Assembly: GCA_035556075.1 (NCBI GenBank)
Contig: DATMFQ010000032.1
Coordinates: 1-21,509, forward strand
DNA: 21,509 bases
Origin: 73-13 sp035556075
Lineage (GTDB): Bacteria > Actinomycetota > Actinomycetes > Actinomycetales > Microbacteriaceae
Reading direction: 5' to 3'
The notes under the pieces are model-generated. The model was not told the origin of the DNA and did no database searches. It was given only the letters and a program-made list of their open reading frames with translations. Shown here in pieces: positions 15,629 through 21,509 of the stretch (positions within the stretch are counted from its first letter, which is position 1; every line of letters starts with the position of its first letter). The position numbers and the translations under genes are program-made.

Positions 15629-15751
15629 GGACACGCTGACCCTGTGGTGGGTCGGTTGCGGCGCCTGCCTCGGCAACGATTCGGTCACCGTCGGCTGTGA
15701 AGCCACCGCGCCGAGTTGCCGCAGCAAGTCGCGGCTCAGTACGGTGGCGCC
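15629..15751 (+). promoter_or_regulatory. Upstream region of the DUF4349 lipoprotein with stem structures
   Basis: This 123-base gap holds a weak hairpin GACCC/GGGTC (15638-15642 and 15649-15653) just after the MFS stop, then CGGCAAC (15671-15677) exactly complementary to GTTGCCG (15715-15721) and enclosing smaller CGGT/ACCG and GGCT/AGCC pairings. The larger structure ends 30 bases before the lipoprotein ATG and could be a leader structure or transcription boundary. No convincing -10/-35 pair was found. Confidence 0.35.
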
Positions 15752-16750
15752 ATGACCGCTTCCCGCCCGCTCACCCGCCGCTGGCCCGCCCTCGGCGGCC
15801 TCGCACTCGTCGGCGCGCTCGCGCTCACTGGCTGCTCCGCCGGCGCGATGAACGCCAGCCCGAGCGCCGTCTCCCCGGTCACCGAGCTGAGCGCCCGCGA
15901 CGGCGCCACGATGGTCGATCCGGTGAGCACGGACCGGTCGATCATCACGACCGGTTGGGCGACCGTCCTCGTTGAGGAGCCGGTCGTCGCCGCGGGCGAG
16001 GCGACCCGGATCGCGGAGCGCGCCGGCGGCCACGTGGAGTCGAGCAGCACGAATGCGCCGAGCGAGTACAGCGGTGGCAGCGCGTCCGTCACGCTGCGGG
16101 TCCCGGCGGCGTCGCTCGCCCAGGTGCTCGAGGAGATTGGTGCACTCGGCGAGCTCCAGTCCTCCTCGACGAACAGCGTCGACGTGACGATGCAGGTAGC
16201 CGACCTCGACGCGCGCATCGGCGCCCTCGAGTCGGCGATCGAGCGGCTCACCGAGCTCCTCGCCGAGGCAGACAGCACCGACGCGCTCATCCAGATCGAG
16301 ACGGCGATGACCGACCGGCAGGCCGAGCTCGACTCCCTCCGTGCGCAGCAGCGTCAGCTCGACGACCAAGTGTCGATGTCGACGTTGACGGTCGACTTCC
16401 AGACTGAGCCGACCGCGCCGAAGACCGGGCCCGACGACTTCCTCGCGGGGATCGTGGCCGGCTGGGAGGCCCTCGTCGCCTTCGGCGGCGGGCTCCTCGT
16501 CGTCGCGGGCGTGCTCCTGCCGTGGCTCGTGCCGATCGCCATCATCGTCCTCGTCGTGTGGCTCATCGTCCGCGCGGTGCGGCGGCGCCGTCCCGCCGCG
16601 CCTGGGACGCTGCCCGCGTCAGCAGCGCCCACGCCGGAGGGTCCGGGCACCACGCCGCCGGCCGACCAGGTTTCCCCGGCCGCAGCCCCGAGCACGACGC
16701 CCACGACCCCGAGCGGCTGGCCGATCGTGCCACCGCGCGAGGACGCCTGA
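15752..16750 (+). CDS. DUF4349 domain lipoprotein
   Basis: 332-residue predicted lipoprotein. Residues 1-28 form a signal peptide ending in the lipobox LTGC with Cys28 as the lipidated residue. The exported part shows the DUF4349 pattern: a DRSIITTGWATVLVEEP strand region, ERAGGHVESSSTN, SASVTLRVPAASLAQVLEEIGALG, then a helical coiled-coil stretch (VADLDARIGALESAIERLTELLAEA through AELDSLRAQQRQLDDQV). A strong membrane segment (about residues 235-275) is followed by Arg-rich residues and a Pro/Thr/Ala-rich cytoplasmic tail. An upstream in-frame TTG at 15716 is rejected because ATG at 15752 gives a proper signal peptide. Function is unknown; the family is envelope-associated. Confidence 0.85.
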   Translation: MTASRPLTRRWPALGGLALVGALALTGCSAGAMNASPSAVSPVTELSARDGATMVDPVSTDRSIITTGWATVLVEEPVVAAGEATRIAERAGGHVESSSTNAPSEYSGGSASVTLRVPAASLAQVLEEIGALGELQSSSTNSVDVTMQVADLDARIGALESAIERLTELLAEADSTDALIQIETAMTDRQAELDSLRAQQRQLDDQVSMSTLTVDFQTEPTAPKTGPDDFLAGIVAGWEALVAFGGGLLVVAGVLLPWLVPIAIIVLVVWLIVRAVRRRRPAAPGTLPASAAPTPEGPGTTPPADQVSPAAAPSTTPTTPSGWPIVPPREDA

Positions 16751-16775
16751 CGCCGACCACCGCGCGCCCCCGCGC

Positions 16776-17813
16776 TCAGGACGCCAGAATGTCCTTCACC
16801 ATCGGGATCACCTCGGTGCCGAAGAGCTCAATCGACTCCATCGCATGCTCGTGCGGCACGGGCGCCGAATACTTGAGGTCGAACCGTTGGATGTCGAGCG
16901 CCTGGATCGTCGCCGCGATCTTGCGCGCGACGGTCTCGGGGCTGCCGAGGTGGAGCGCGCCGTCGGCGATCTCGCGCCGCACCTCGTCGGGCCGCGGCGG
17001 CGGCCAGCCACGCTCGGCACCGATGACGGCACGCTGCGACATGAAGTGCGGGACGTACCGCTCGAAGGCTTCCGCGTCGGTGCGCGCGACGAACCCGGGC
17101 GAGTGGACCGCGACAGGCAGATCCGGCAGCTCGAGCTGCTCGAGCGCGTTGTGAAAGAGCTCGACGAAGGGGCGGAACCGGGCGGGCTGCCCACCGATGA
17201 TCGCGAGCGTGAGGGGGAGATGGTGTCGCGCCGCACGAATGACCGACTCGGGTGAGCCGCCGACGCCGACCCACGTCGTGATCCGACCGCCCTCCGTCTT
17301 CGGATACACCTCCTGCTCCGTCAGCGCGGGCCGCATCGAGCCCGACCAGGTGACCGGCCCTTCGCTGAGGAGCGCCCGGAAGAGGTCGAGCTTCTGCTCG
17401 AAGAGCTCCTGGTAGTCGGCGAGTGAGTAACCGAAGAGTGGGAAGGACTCGGTGAATGAGCCGCGCCCGAGGATGACTTCGGCCCGGCCGTGCGACATCG
17501 CGTCGAGCGTCGCGAAGCGCTGCCAGACCCGCACGGGGTCGTCGGAGCTCAGCACCGTCACGGCGGAGCCGAGAGTGATCCGCTCGGTCGTCGTCGCAAG
17601 CCCGGCGAGCACCGTCTCGGGTGAGGAGACCGCGAATTCGTGCCGGTGATGCTCACCGAGCCCGAATGCGTCGATGCCGACCCGGTCGGCGAGCTGCCCC
17701 TCCGCGATGACGTTGCGGATGACCTGCGCCTGGCTCACCTCCGTGCCGTCGAGGTCGACGGTCACGTCGCCGAAGGTGTCCACGCCGAACTTGATCTCGT
17801 GTGCTGCAGCCAT
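16776..17813 (-). CDS. LLM-class flavin-dependent oxidoreductase, Atu2307/SP_0267-like
   Basis: 345-residue luciferase-like TIM-barrel monooxygenase using reduced flavin from a partner reductase. Typical segments are IKFGVDTFGDVT at the start, EGQLADRVGIDAFGLGEHHR, TERITLGSAVTVLSSDDPVRVWQRFATLDAMS, GRAEVILGRGSFTESFPLFGY and TWVGVGGSPESVIRAARHHLPLTLAIIGG. ATG at 17813 has GGAG five bases upstream and begins right before the first barrel strand; the frame is open much further upstream but that part overlaps the divergent gene antisense. It lies divergent to another LLM gene and convergent to the DUF4349 gene (25-base gap). The substrate is unknown. Confidence 0.9.
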   Translation of the reverse strand: MAAAHEIKFGVDTFGDVTVDLDGTEVSQAQVIRNVIAEGQLADRVGIDAFGLGEHHRHEFAVSSPETVLAGLATTTERITLGSAVTVLSSDDPVRVWQRFATLDAMSHGRAEVILGRGSFTESFPLFGYSLADYQELFEQKLDLFRALLSEGPVTWSGSMRPALTEQEVYPKTEGGRITTWVGVGGSPESVIRAARHHLPLTLAIIGGQPARFRPFVELFHNALEQLELPDLPVAVHSPGFVARTDAEAFERYVPHFMSQRAVIGAERGWPPPRPDEVRREIADGALHLGSPETVARKIAATIQALDIQRFDLKYSAPVPHEHAMESIELFGTEVIPMVKDILAS

Positions 17814-17841
17814 GGCGACTCCAACGGCGGGCCGCGGACCC

Positions 17842-17884
17842 GTATTCCTCAACGAGCATGGTGATCGGCCCCCTGCGGGAATAC
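17842..17884. promoter_or_regulatory. Inverted repeat between divergent LLM genes
   Basis: GTATTCC (17842-17848) and GGAATAC (17878-17884) are exact complements 29 bases apart inside the 99-base divergent promoter region. Both arms are AT-richer than the surroundings and lie about 30 bases from each start codon. They could be operator half-sites or paired -10 elements on the two strands. No regulator gene is adjacent, so a binding protein cannot be named. Confidence 0.35.
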
Positions 17885-17912
17885 TGCCGAGGACGAATGC
17901 GCTGGACCAGCC

Positions 17913-18956
17913 ATGCGGCTCTCTGTCCTCGACCTCGTCCCCGTGCGCACCGGGCAGTCGAGCCCGCAAGCGGTCGCCGCCTCGCTCGCGCTCGTGCGGC
18001 TCGCCGAGGAGCTGGGCCTCCACCGGTACTGGTTCGCCGAGCACCACAACATGCCCGCGGTCGCCTCGACCTCCCCACCGGTGCTCGCGGCGGCCGCCGC
18101 CGCGAGCACGGAGCGCATCCGGCTCGGCTCCGGCGGGGTCATGCTGCCGAATCACCCGCCACTCATCGTCGCAGAGCAGTTCGCGGCGCTCGAGGCGATC
18201 GCCCCGGGACGGATCGACCTCGGCATCGGGCGTGCGCCCGGCAGTGACCCCGTCATCACCGCGCTGCTCCGGCAAAGTGGCATGGCCGGCGACGTCGAGC
18301 GGTTCCCCGACCAGATCAACGACATCCTCTCGCTCGTGCGGCCGGGTGGTGCGACGCTGCGCCTCACCGTCGGTCGCGAGTACCCGATCGCCGCGACGCC
18401 CGCCGCGGTGTCGGCTCCCGACCTGTGGCTCCTCGGCTCGAGCGACTACTCGGCCCGGCTCGCCGCGCAGCTCGGCCTGCCCTACGTCTTCGCGAACCAC
18501 TTCTCCGGGGCCGGCCTCGAGCGGGCGCTCGATCTGTACCGCGACCACTACACCCCGAGTGAGGCCTACCCCGAGCCGCAGACCTTCCTCACGGTGAACG
18601 CCTCCGTCGACGAGGACGCCGACCGGGCCCGCGAGCTCGCGCTGCCGCAGGCGCGCTCGTTCGCGCGGATCCGCACGAATCGCCCGCACACCCCGGCGGA
18701 GACGATCGAGCAGGTGCGGGCCGCCGGCGCCGATCCCGTGCTCGACCCGATCACCGAGGAGGTCCTCGCGCGCTGGGTCGTTGGCGACGCCGGCTCGGCC
18801 GCCGCGCAGCTCCGCGAGCTCGCCGGGCGGTACGGCGTCGACGAGATCATGGTGTCGCCCGCGGGCGGCGCGAGCGACACCGATCCGCTCGACCGCGTCC
18901 CGTCGCGCGAGTCGACGCTCCGGCTGCTCGCGGCGGAGCTCCGCGAGGACTCCTGA
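17913..18956 (+). CDS. LLM-class flavin-dependent oxidoreductase, MsnO8/YhbW-like
   Basis: 347-residue luciferase-like monooxygenase. Family hallmarks are LSVLDLVPVRTGQSS at the start, RLAEELGLHRYWFAEHHNMPAVASTSPPVL, ERIRLGSGGVMLPNHPPLIVAEQFAALEAI and GRIDLGIGRAPGSDPV, then LWLLGSSDYSARLAAQLGLPYVFANHFSG. This pattern matches the MsnO8-type subgroup and differs clearly from the neighbouring LLM protein, so the two are not a recent tandem duplication. The ATG at 17913 has no obvious ribosome site. It is convergent with rlmN (33-base gap). The substrate is unknown. Confidence 0.9.
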   Translation: MRLSVLDLVPVRTGQSSPQAVAASLALVRLAEELGLHRYWFAEHHNMPAVASTSPPVLAAAAAASTERIRLGSGGVMLPNHPPLIVAEQFAALEAIAPGRIDLGIGRAPGSDPVITALLRQSGMAGDVERFPDQINDILSLVRPGGATLRLTVGREYPIAATPAAVSAPDLWLLGSSDYSARLAAQLGLPYVFANHFSGAGLERALDLYRDHYTPSEAYPEPQTFLTVNASVDEDADRARELALPQARSFARIRTNRPHTPAETIEQVRAAGADPVLDPITEEVLARWVVGDAGSAAAQLRELAGRYGVDEIMVSPAGGASDTDPLDRVPSRESTLRLLAAELREDS

Positions 18957-18989
18957 GCGAGCCGCGCCCCGCGTCCGTCCGGGTGCCGC

Positions 18990-20297
18990 TCAGTCCTCCG
19001 CTGCCGCGAGCTGCCCGCACGCGCCGTCGATCTCCTTGCCGCGGGTGTCGCGGAGCGTCGCAGCGATACCTACGCGCTGGAGCCGCTCGAGGAACTCGCG
19101 CGTCGTCGCGCCACTCGAGGCCGTCCACACTGAACCGGGCGTCGGGTTGAGCGGGATGGGGTTGACGTGCGCCCAGCCGTGGCCGCGGGCGTTGAGCTTC
19201 TCGGCGAGGAGGTCGGCGCGCCAGCCGTGGTCGTTCATGTCGCGGATGAGCGCGTACTCGATCGAGACGCGCCGCCCCGTCGACTCGAAGTAGTGGCGCG
19301 CCGCGTCAAGCGCCTCGTCGACCTTCCATCGGTCATTGATCGGGATGAGCTCGTCGCGGAGCTCGTCGTCGGGCGCGTGGAGCGACAGCGCGAAGGTGAG
19401 CGGGAGTCCCTCGTCGGCGAGCCGCCGGATCGCGGGGGCGAGGCCGACAGAGGACACCGTGATGCCGCGGGCCGACATGCCGAGCCCGTCGGGCTGCGGC
19501 GCGAGCATGACGCGGATCGCGTGGATCATCCGGTTGTAGTTGGCGAGCGGCTCGCCCATCCCCATGAAGACGATGTTGTTGACGCGATGGTGCGCGGGGA
19601 CACCGTCGTCCTCCATGGGGTCGGTCTCCGGCTCGACATCGAATGCGCTCGGCGGTAGCGAGGTGCCCGGGACGAATGCGGTGCTCGCCGCCGTCGTGCC
19701 CAGTCCCCCATCGCGGATATACCGATTGGCCGCGACGACCTGCGCGACGATCTCGGCTGCCGAGAGATTGCGGGTGAGCCCGGCCTGGCCGGTCGCGCAG
19801 AACGGGCAGTTCATCCCGCAGCCGGCTTGGCTCGAGATGCACAGCGTGATCCGGCCGGGATACCGCATGAGGACCGACTCGATGAGGGCGCCGTCGTGGA
19901 GGCGCCACAGGAACTTCACGGTCGCGCCATCGTCGGTGCGCAGCTGCCGGATCGGGGTGAGCAGGGGCGGCAGCAGCTCGGCGACGAGCTCTGCACGCCG
20001 TGCTTTCGGCAGGTCGGTCATCTCGTCGGGGTCGTCGGTGCCGTGCACGAACCAGTGGGTCGCGAGCTGCTTGGCCCGATACCCGGGGAGTCCCAGCTCG
20101 ATGAGCCGCGCCTTGCGCTCGTCCGGGGTGAGGTCGGCGAGGTGTCGCGGCGGCATCTTCGCGCGCGTGGGCGCGGCGAACTGGAGCAGCGGTTTGCCGT
20201 CAGGCGCCTTCGCCTGCTCCCACCCCTCCGTCTGCGGGCGGACCTGGCGCACCGAGGATCCATCGACCCGAGCACGGACGGGCGGTCGACTGGCCAT
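18990..20297 (-). CDS. rlmN: 23S rRNA (A2503-C2)/tRNA (A37-C2) methyltransferase RlmN
   Basis: Radical SAM methyltransferase of 435 residues from ATG at 20297, which has GGGAGA eight bases upstream. The 4Fe-4S motif is Cys160-GMN-Cys164-PF-Cys167, with Cys153 ahead of it in ITLCISSQ and the methyl-carrying Cys427 in RGKEIDGACGQL. MGMGEPLANY (SAM binding), SVGLAPAIRRLADEGLPLTFALSLHAP and NPIPLNPTPGS are all present. Compared with E. coli RlmN there is an insertion of about 30 residues, acidic and Pro-rich (about residues 203-235), between the first radical SAM helices and MGMGEP. The enzyme modifies adenosine in the peptidyl transferase centre. The neighbouring genes are unrelated in function. 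Confidence 0.95.
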   Translation of the reverse strand: MASRPPVRARVDGSSVRQVRPQTEGWEQAKAPDGKPLLQFAAPTRAKMPPRHLADLTPDERKARLIELGLPGYRAKQLATHWFVHGTDDPDEMTDLPKARRAELVAELLPPLLTPIRQLRTDDGATVKFLWRLHDGALIESVLMRYPGRITLCISSQAGCGMNCPFCATGQAGLTRNLSAAEIVAQVVAANRYIRDGGLGTTAASTAFVPGTSLPPSAFDVEPETDPMEDDGVPAHHRVNNIVFMGMGEPLANYNRMIHAIRVMLAPQPDGLGMSARGITVSSVGLAPAIRRLADEGLPLTFALSLHAPDDELRDELIPINDRWKVDEALDAARHYFESTGRRVSIEYALIRDMNDHGWRADLLAEKLNARGHGWAHVNPIPLNPTPGSVWTASSGATTREFLERLQRVGIAATLRDTRGKEIDGACGQLAAAED

Positions 20298-20930
20298 GCT
20301 TTGATTCTCCCAGCAGTCACTGACAATCGGGATGCCGCCGCGATCTTGGTCACGGGGGCGCCCAGCGGTGATGACGGACCCCGCGTGATCTCGCGGGATG
20401 AGCGACACGTATGACCCCAGGGGCGGCCACCAGCACTGAGACGCACCGCAATTGACGAAGGCCCCGGGGGGATCAAGCCCCGGGGCCTTCAATGTCCGTT
20501 ACGGTCCGACTTCATTGTCGAGCGGTGAACCGCTTGGCAAATCCGATCGAAATGACGCTCCTGCCGGGCTGACGCCCAGCTGTCACGGTCCAGGCCGGAG
20601 CCTCGATCCGTCACCTTGGCCATGCCGCGATCCACGTCGGGGCTGAAACCGCCCCGAGCTCGCACTCGAGGACTCGCAGTCCGTTCGCGGCCCCGCTGAC
20701 TCGTCCGTGCCGGGTGCACGCACCCATCGTCGACTCATCATTGAGGACTCGCTTCACCGCCGTCAGGAGCCACCCTCCGCGTCCGGGTTTCCCCAATCGC
20801 TTCCGGTGTTTCGCCGTTTCGGTGAGAACGAATCTACCGAATGTCAAACACGACACAACCCGTAAAGTTTCGCTAGATAGTTCAGACTTTGTCGATCCGC
20901 TCGATCCGCGTGACGGCCCGCTGGCTCGAT
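20298..20930. other. Long intergenic region, lower GC, no convincing gene
   Basis: This 633-base stretch lies between the divergently placed rlmN start and the DUF1294 gene stop. 20298-20456 should contain the rlmN promoter. The strong hairpin at 20457-20490 is listed separately. Beyond it, composition drops well below the window average (27 G/C of 60 in 20821-20880). Short stems occur, for example TCGGGGC/GCCCCGA at 20637-20643 and 20651-20657, and GGGTG/CACCC near 20712-20725. A minus-strand open frame (20489-20719, 76 codons) stops right at the hairpin but has weak third-position GC bias. It may be an untranslated tail, a small RNA or decayed sequence. Confidence 0.5.
20457..20490 (-). terminator. 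Strong GC hairpin, probable terminator
   Basis: GAAGGCCCCGGGG (20457-20469) and CCCCGGGGCCTTC (20478-20490) are exact complements with an 8-base loop, giving a 13-bp stem. The trailing T content is low (minus strand continues GTCAATT), which is common for actinobacterial terminators. Orientation is assigned to minus because the DUF1294 gene and any small transcript upstream run toward it, while no plus-strand gene ends before it. Confidence 0.75.
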
Positions 20931-21509
20931 TCATCTTCCTTGCAGCAGCGCAGCGATCGGGCCCTGGTACCACACGAGGAGGACAAAGATCGCGACGTTG
21001 AGCACGGCCAGACACCAGAAGGCCGCCTGGAACTCACGCTTGCGATTCTTGTGGCGCAGCACCTGCTGCGCGATCGCCCCGCCCGGCCAGCCACCGAGGA
21101 GCCCGGCCACGAGCAGGGTCGTCTCCCGCACTCGCCACGTGCCGTCGAGCGCCGCGCGCTTGTCGGCGAGGTAGAGCAGAAACGTCGCGACGCTCATCGC
21201 CGGGTAGATCACGATCCCCCACAGCGGCACCTCCCAGTGCGAGAGCACGAGTCCGAGCAAGATGATGAACAGGGGCACGACGAGCAGCGGCAGAATGGCG
21301 ACGCGGCCCCGGCGGCCCGCCCGCGCCGCGGCCTCCTGCACGGCTCGCGCCGAGCGCTGCACGCGGACATCGATCGCCTCGGGACGCCCGTTGCGGCCGA
21401 CCCCGACCGCGAACTCGACCTCGTCGCCCTCGCTCGGTCGCGGCGCCCCACTCGGGTAGGCACTGTGGTGGACAAACACCCGGCGGCCGCCGTCCGTCTC
21501 CTCGAAAAA
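20931..21509 (-). CDS. Cold-shock-domain/DUF1294 membrane protein (5' end cut by window edge)
   Basis: The open frame reaches the right edge at 21509, reading FFEETDGGRRVFVHHSAYPSG. This is the second half of a cold-shock domain (the RNP2-like VFVHHSA strand), followed by EGDEVEFAVGVGRNGRPEAIDV. The C-terminal half is DUF1294: four hydrophobic segments, with FLLYLADKRAALDGTWRVRE and LLGGWPGGAIAQQVLRHKNRK as the conserved core. An in-frame GTG at 21479 is not the true start because the cold-shock fold continues upstream of it. Function is unknown; the family joins a nucleic-acid-binding fold to a small membrane domain. Stop at 20931-20933, nothing coding directly downstream. Confidence 0.88.
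   Translation of the reverse strand, partial: FFEETDGGRRVFVHHSAYPSGAPRPSEGDEVEFAVGVGRNGRPEAIDVRVQRSARAVQEAAARAGRRGRVAILPLLVVPLFIILLGLVLSHWEVPLWGIVIYPAMSVATFLLYLADKRAALDGTWRVRETTLLVAGLLGGWPGGAIAQQVLRHKNRKREFQAAFWCLAVLNVAIFVLLVWYQGPIAALLQGR

Noticed and set aside
17814..18689. N-terminal extension of the minus-strand LLM frame up to 18689
   Set aside because: It is antisense to the second LLM gene and has shadow-like composition; ATG at 17813 with GGAG precedes the first conserved strand.
20842..20847. TTGACA on the minus strand as a -35 box
   Set aside because: No acceptable -10 hexamer lies 16-18 bases downstream.
20491..20880. RNase P RNA, tmRNA, SRP RNA or tRNA in the low-GC region
   Set aside because: None of the signature blocks (RNase P CR-I, tmRNA tag and CCA-type end, SRP tetraloop region, tRNA T-arm) was found on either strand.
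20611..21015. Minus-strand open frame of 134 codons overlapping the DUF1294 3' end
   Set aside because: Poor third-position GC, no recognisable motif, and overlap with a convincing gene in another frame.
1..21509. CRISPR array, insertion sequence, phage or defence system
   Set aside because: No spaced direct repeats, transposase, integrase, nuclease or toxin-antitoxin motifs were recognised in the translated frames.

Overview
The window is about 70% GC by eye, has very dense coding, many GTG or ATGA-overlap starts, and families typical of high-GC Gram-positives (NrtR-controlled nadABC with a dedicated cysteine desulfurase, full-length HrpA, DUF4349 lipoprotein, paired LLM flavin oxidoreductases). 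The most likely source is an actinobacterium of the Micrococcales, perhaps Microbacteriaceae or Brevibacterium-like. The genus cannot be fixed from this sequence.

Region 1 (1-3228, minus strand) is a complete ectoine/5-hydroxyectoine operon in the order ectA-ectB-ectC-ectD, with ectD cut by the left window edge. Its products turn aspartate semialdehyde into diaminobutyrate (EctB), acetylate it (EctA), cyclise it to ectoine (EctC) and hydroxylate it (EctD): an osmotic and temperature stress protection system.

Region 2 (3334-10501) is a NAD supply locus. A divergent regulator, NrtR, sits between a NiaP-like niacin transporter (minus) and nadA-nadB-nadC plus a NadS/IscS-type cysteine desulfurase (plus). 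nrtR/nadA, nadA/nadB and nadB/nadC each overlap by 4 bases, and the desulfurase starts 3 bases after nadC. A perfect 11+13+11 inverted repeat lies across the nrtR -10 box and start codon and is the probable NrtR operator. NadB and NadA make quinolinate, NadC converts it to nicotinate mononucleotide, and the desulfurase probably supplies sulfur for the NadA 4Fe-4S cluster.

Region 3 (10546-15628) holds hrpA, a DEAH RNA helicase of 1290 residues, and an unassigned MFS transporter. Two unrelated, highly palindromic DNA elements (11207-11266 and 13663-13738) lie in frame inside hrpA, each in a Pro/Ala-rich linker. They look like protein-coding insertions of palindromic repeats and are the most unusual signal in the window.

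Region 4 (15752-20297) carries a DUF4349 lipoprotein, a divergent pair of luciferase-like (LLM) flavin monooxygenase genes, and rlmN (23S rRNA/tRNA adenine-C2 methyltransferase). Region 5 (20298-20930) is a low-GC stretch without a convincing gene, containing a strong hairpin at 20457-20490. Region 6 (20931-21509) is the 3' part of a cold-shock-domain/DUF1294 membrane protein gene cut by the right edge. No tRNA, rRNA, CRISPR array, intact insertion sequence or phage gene was recognised.
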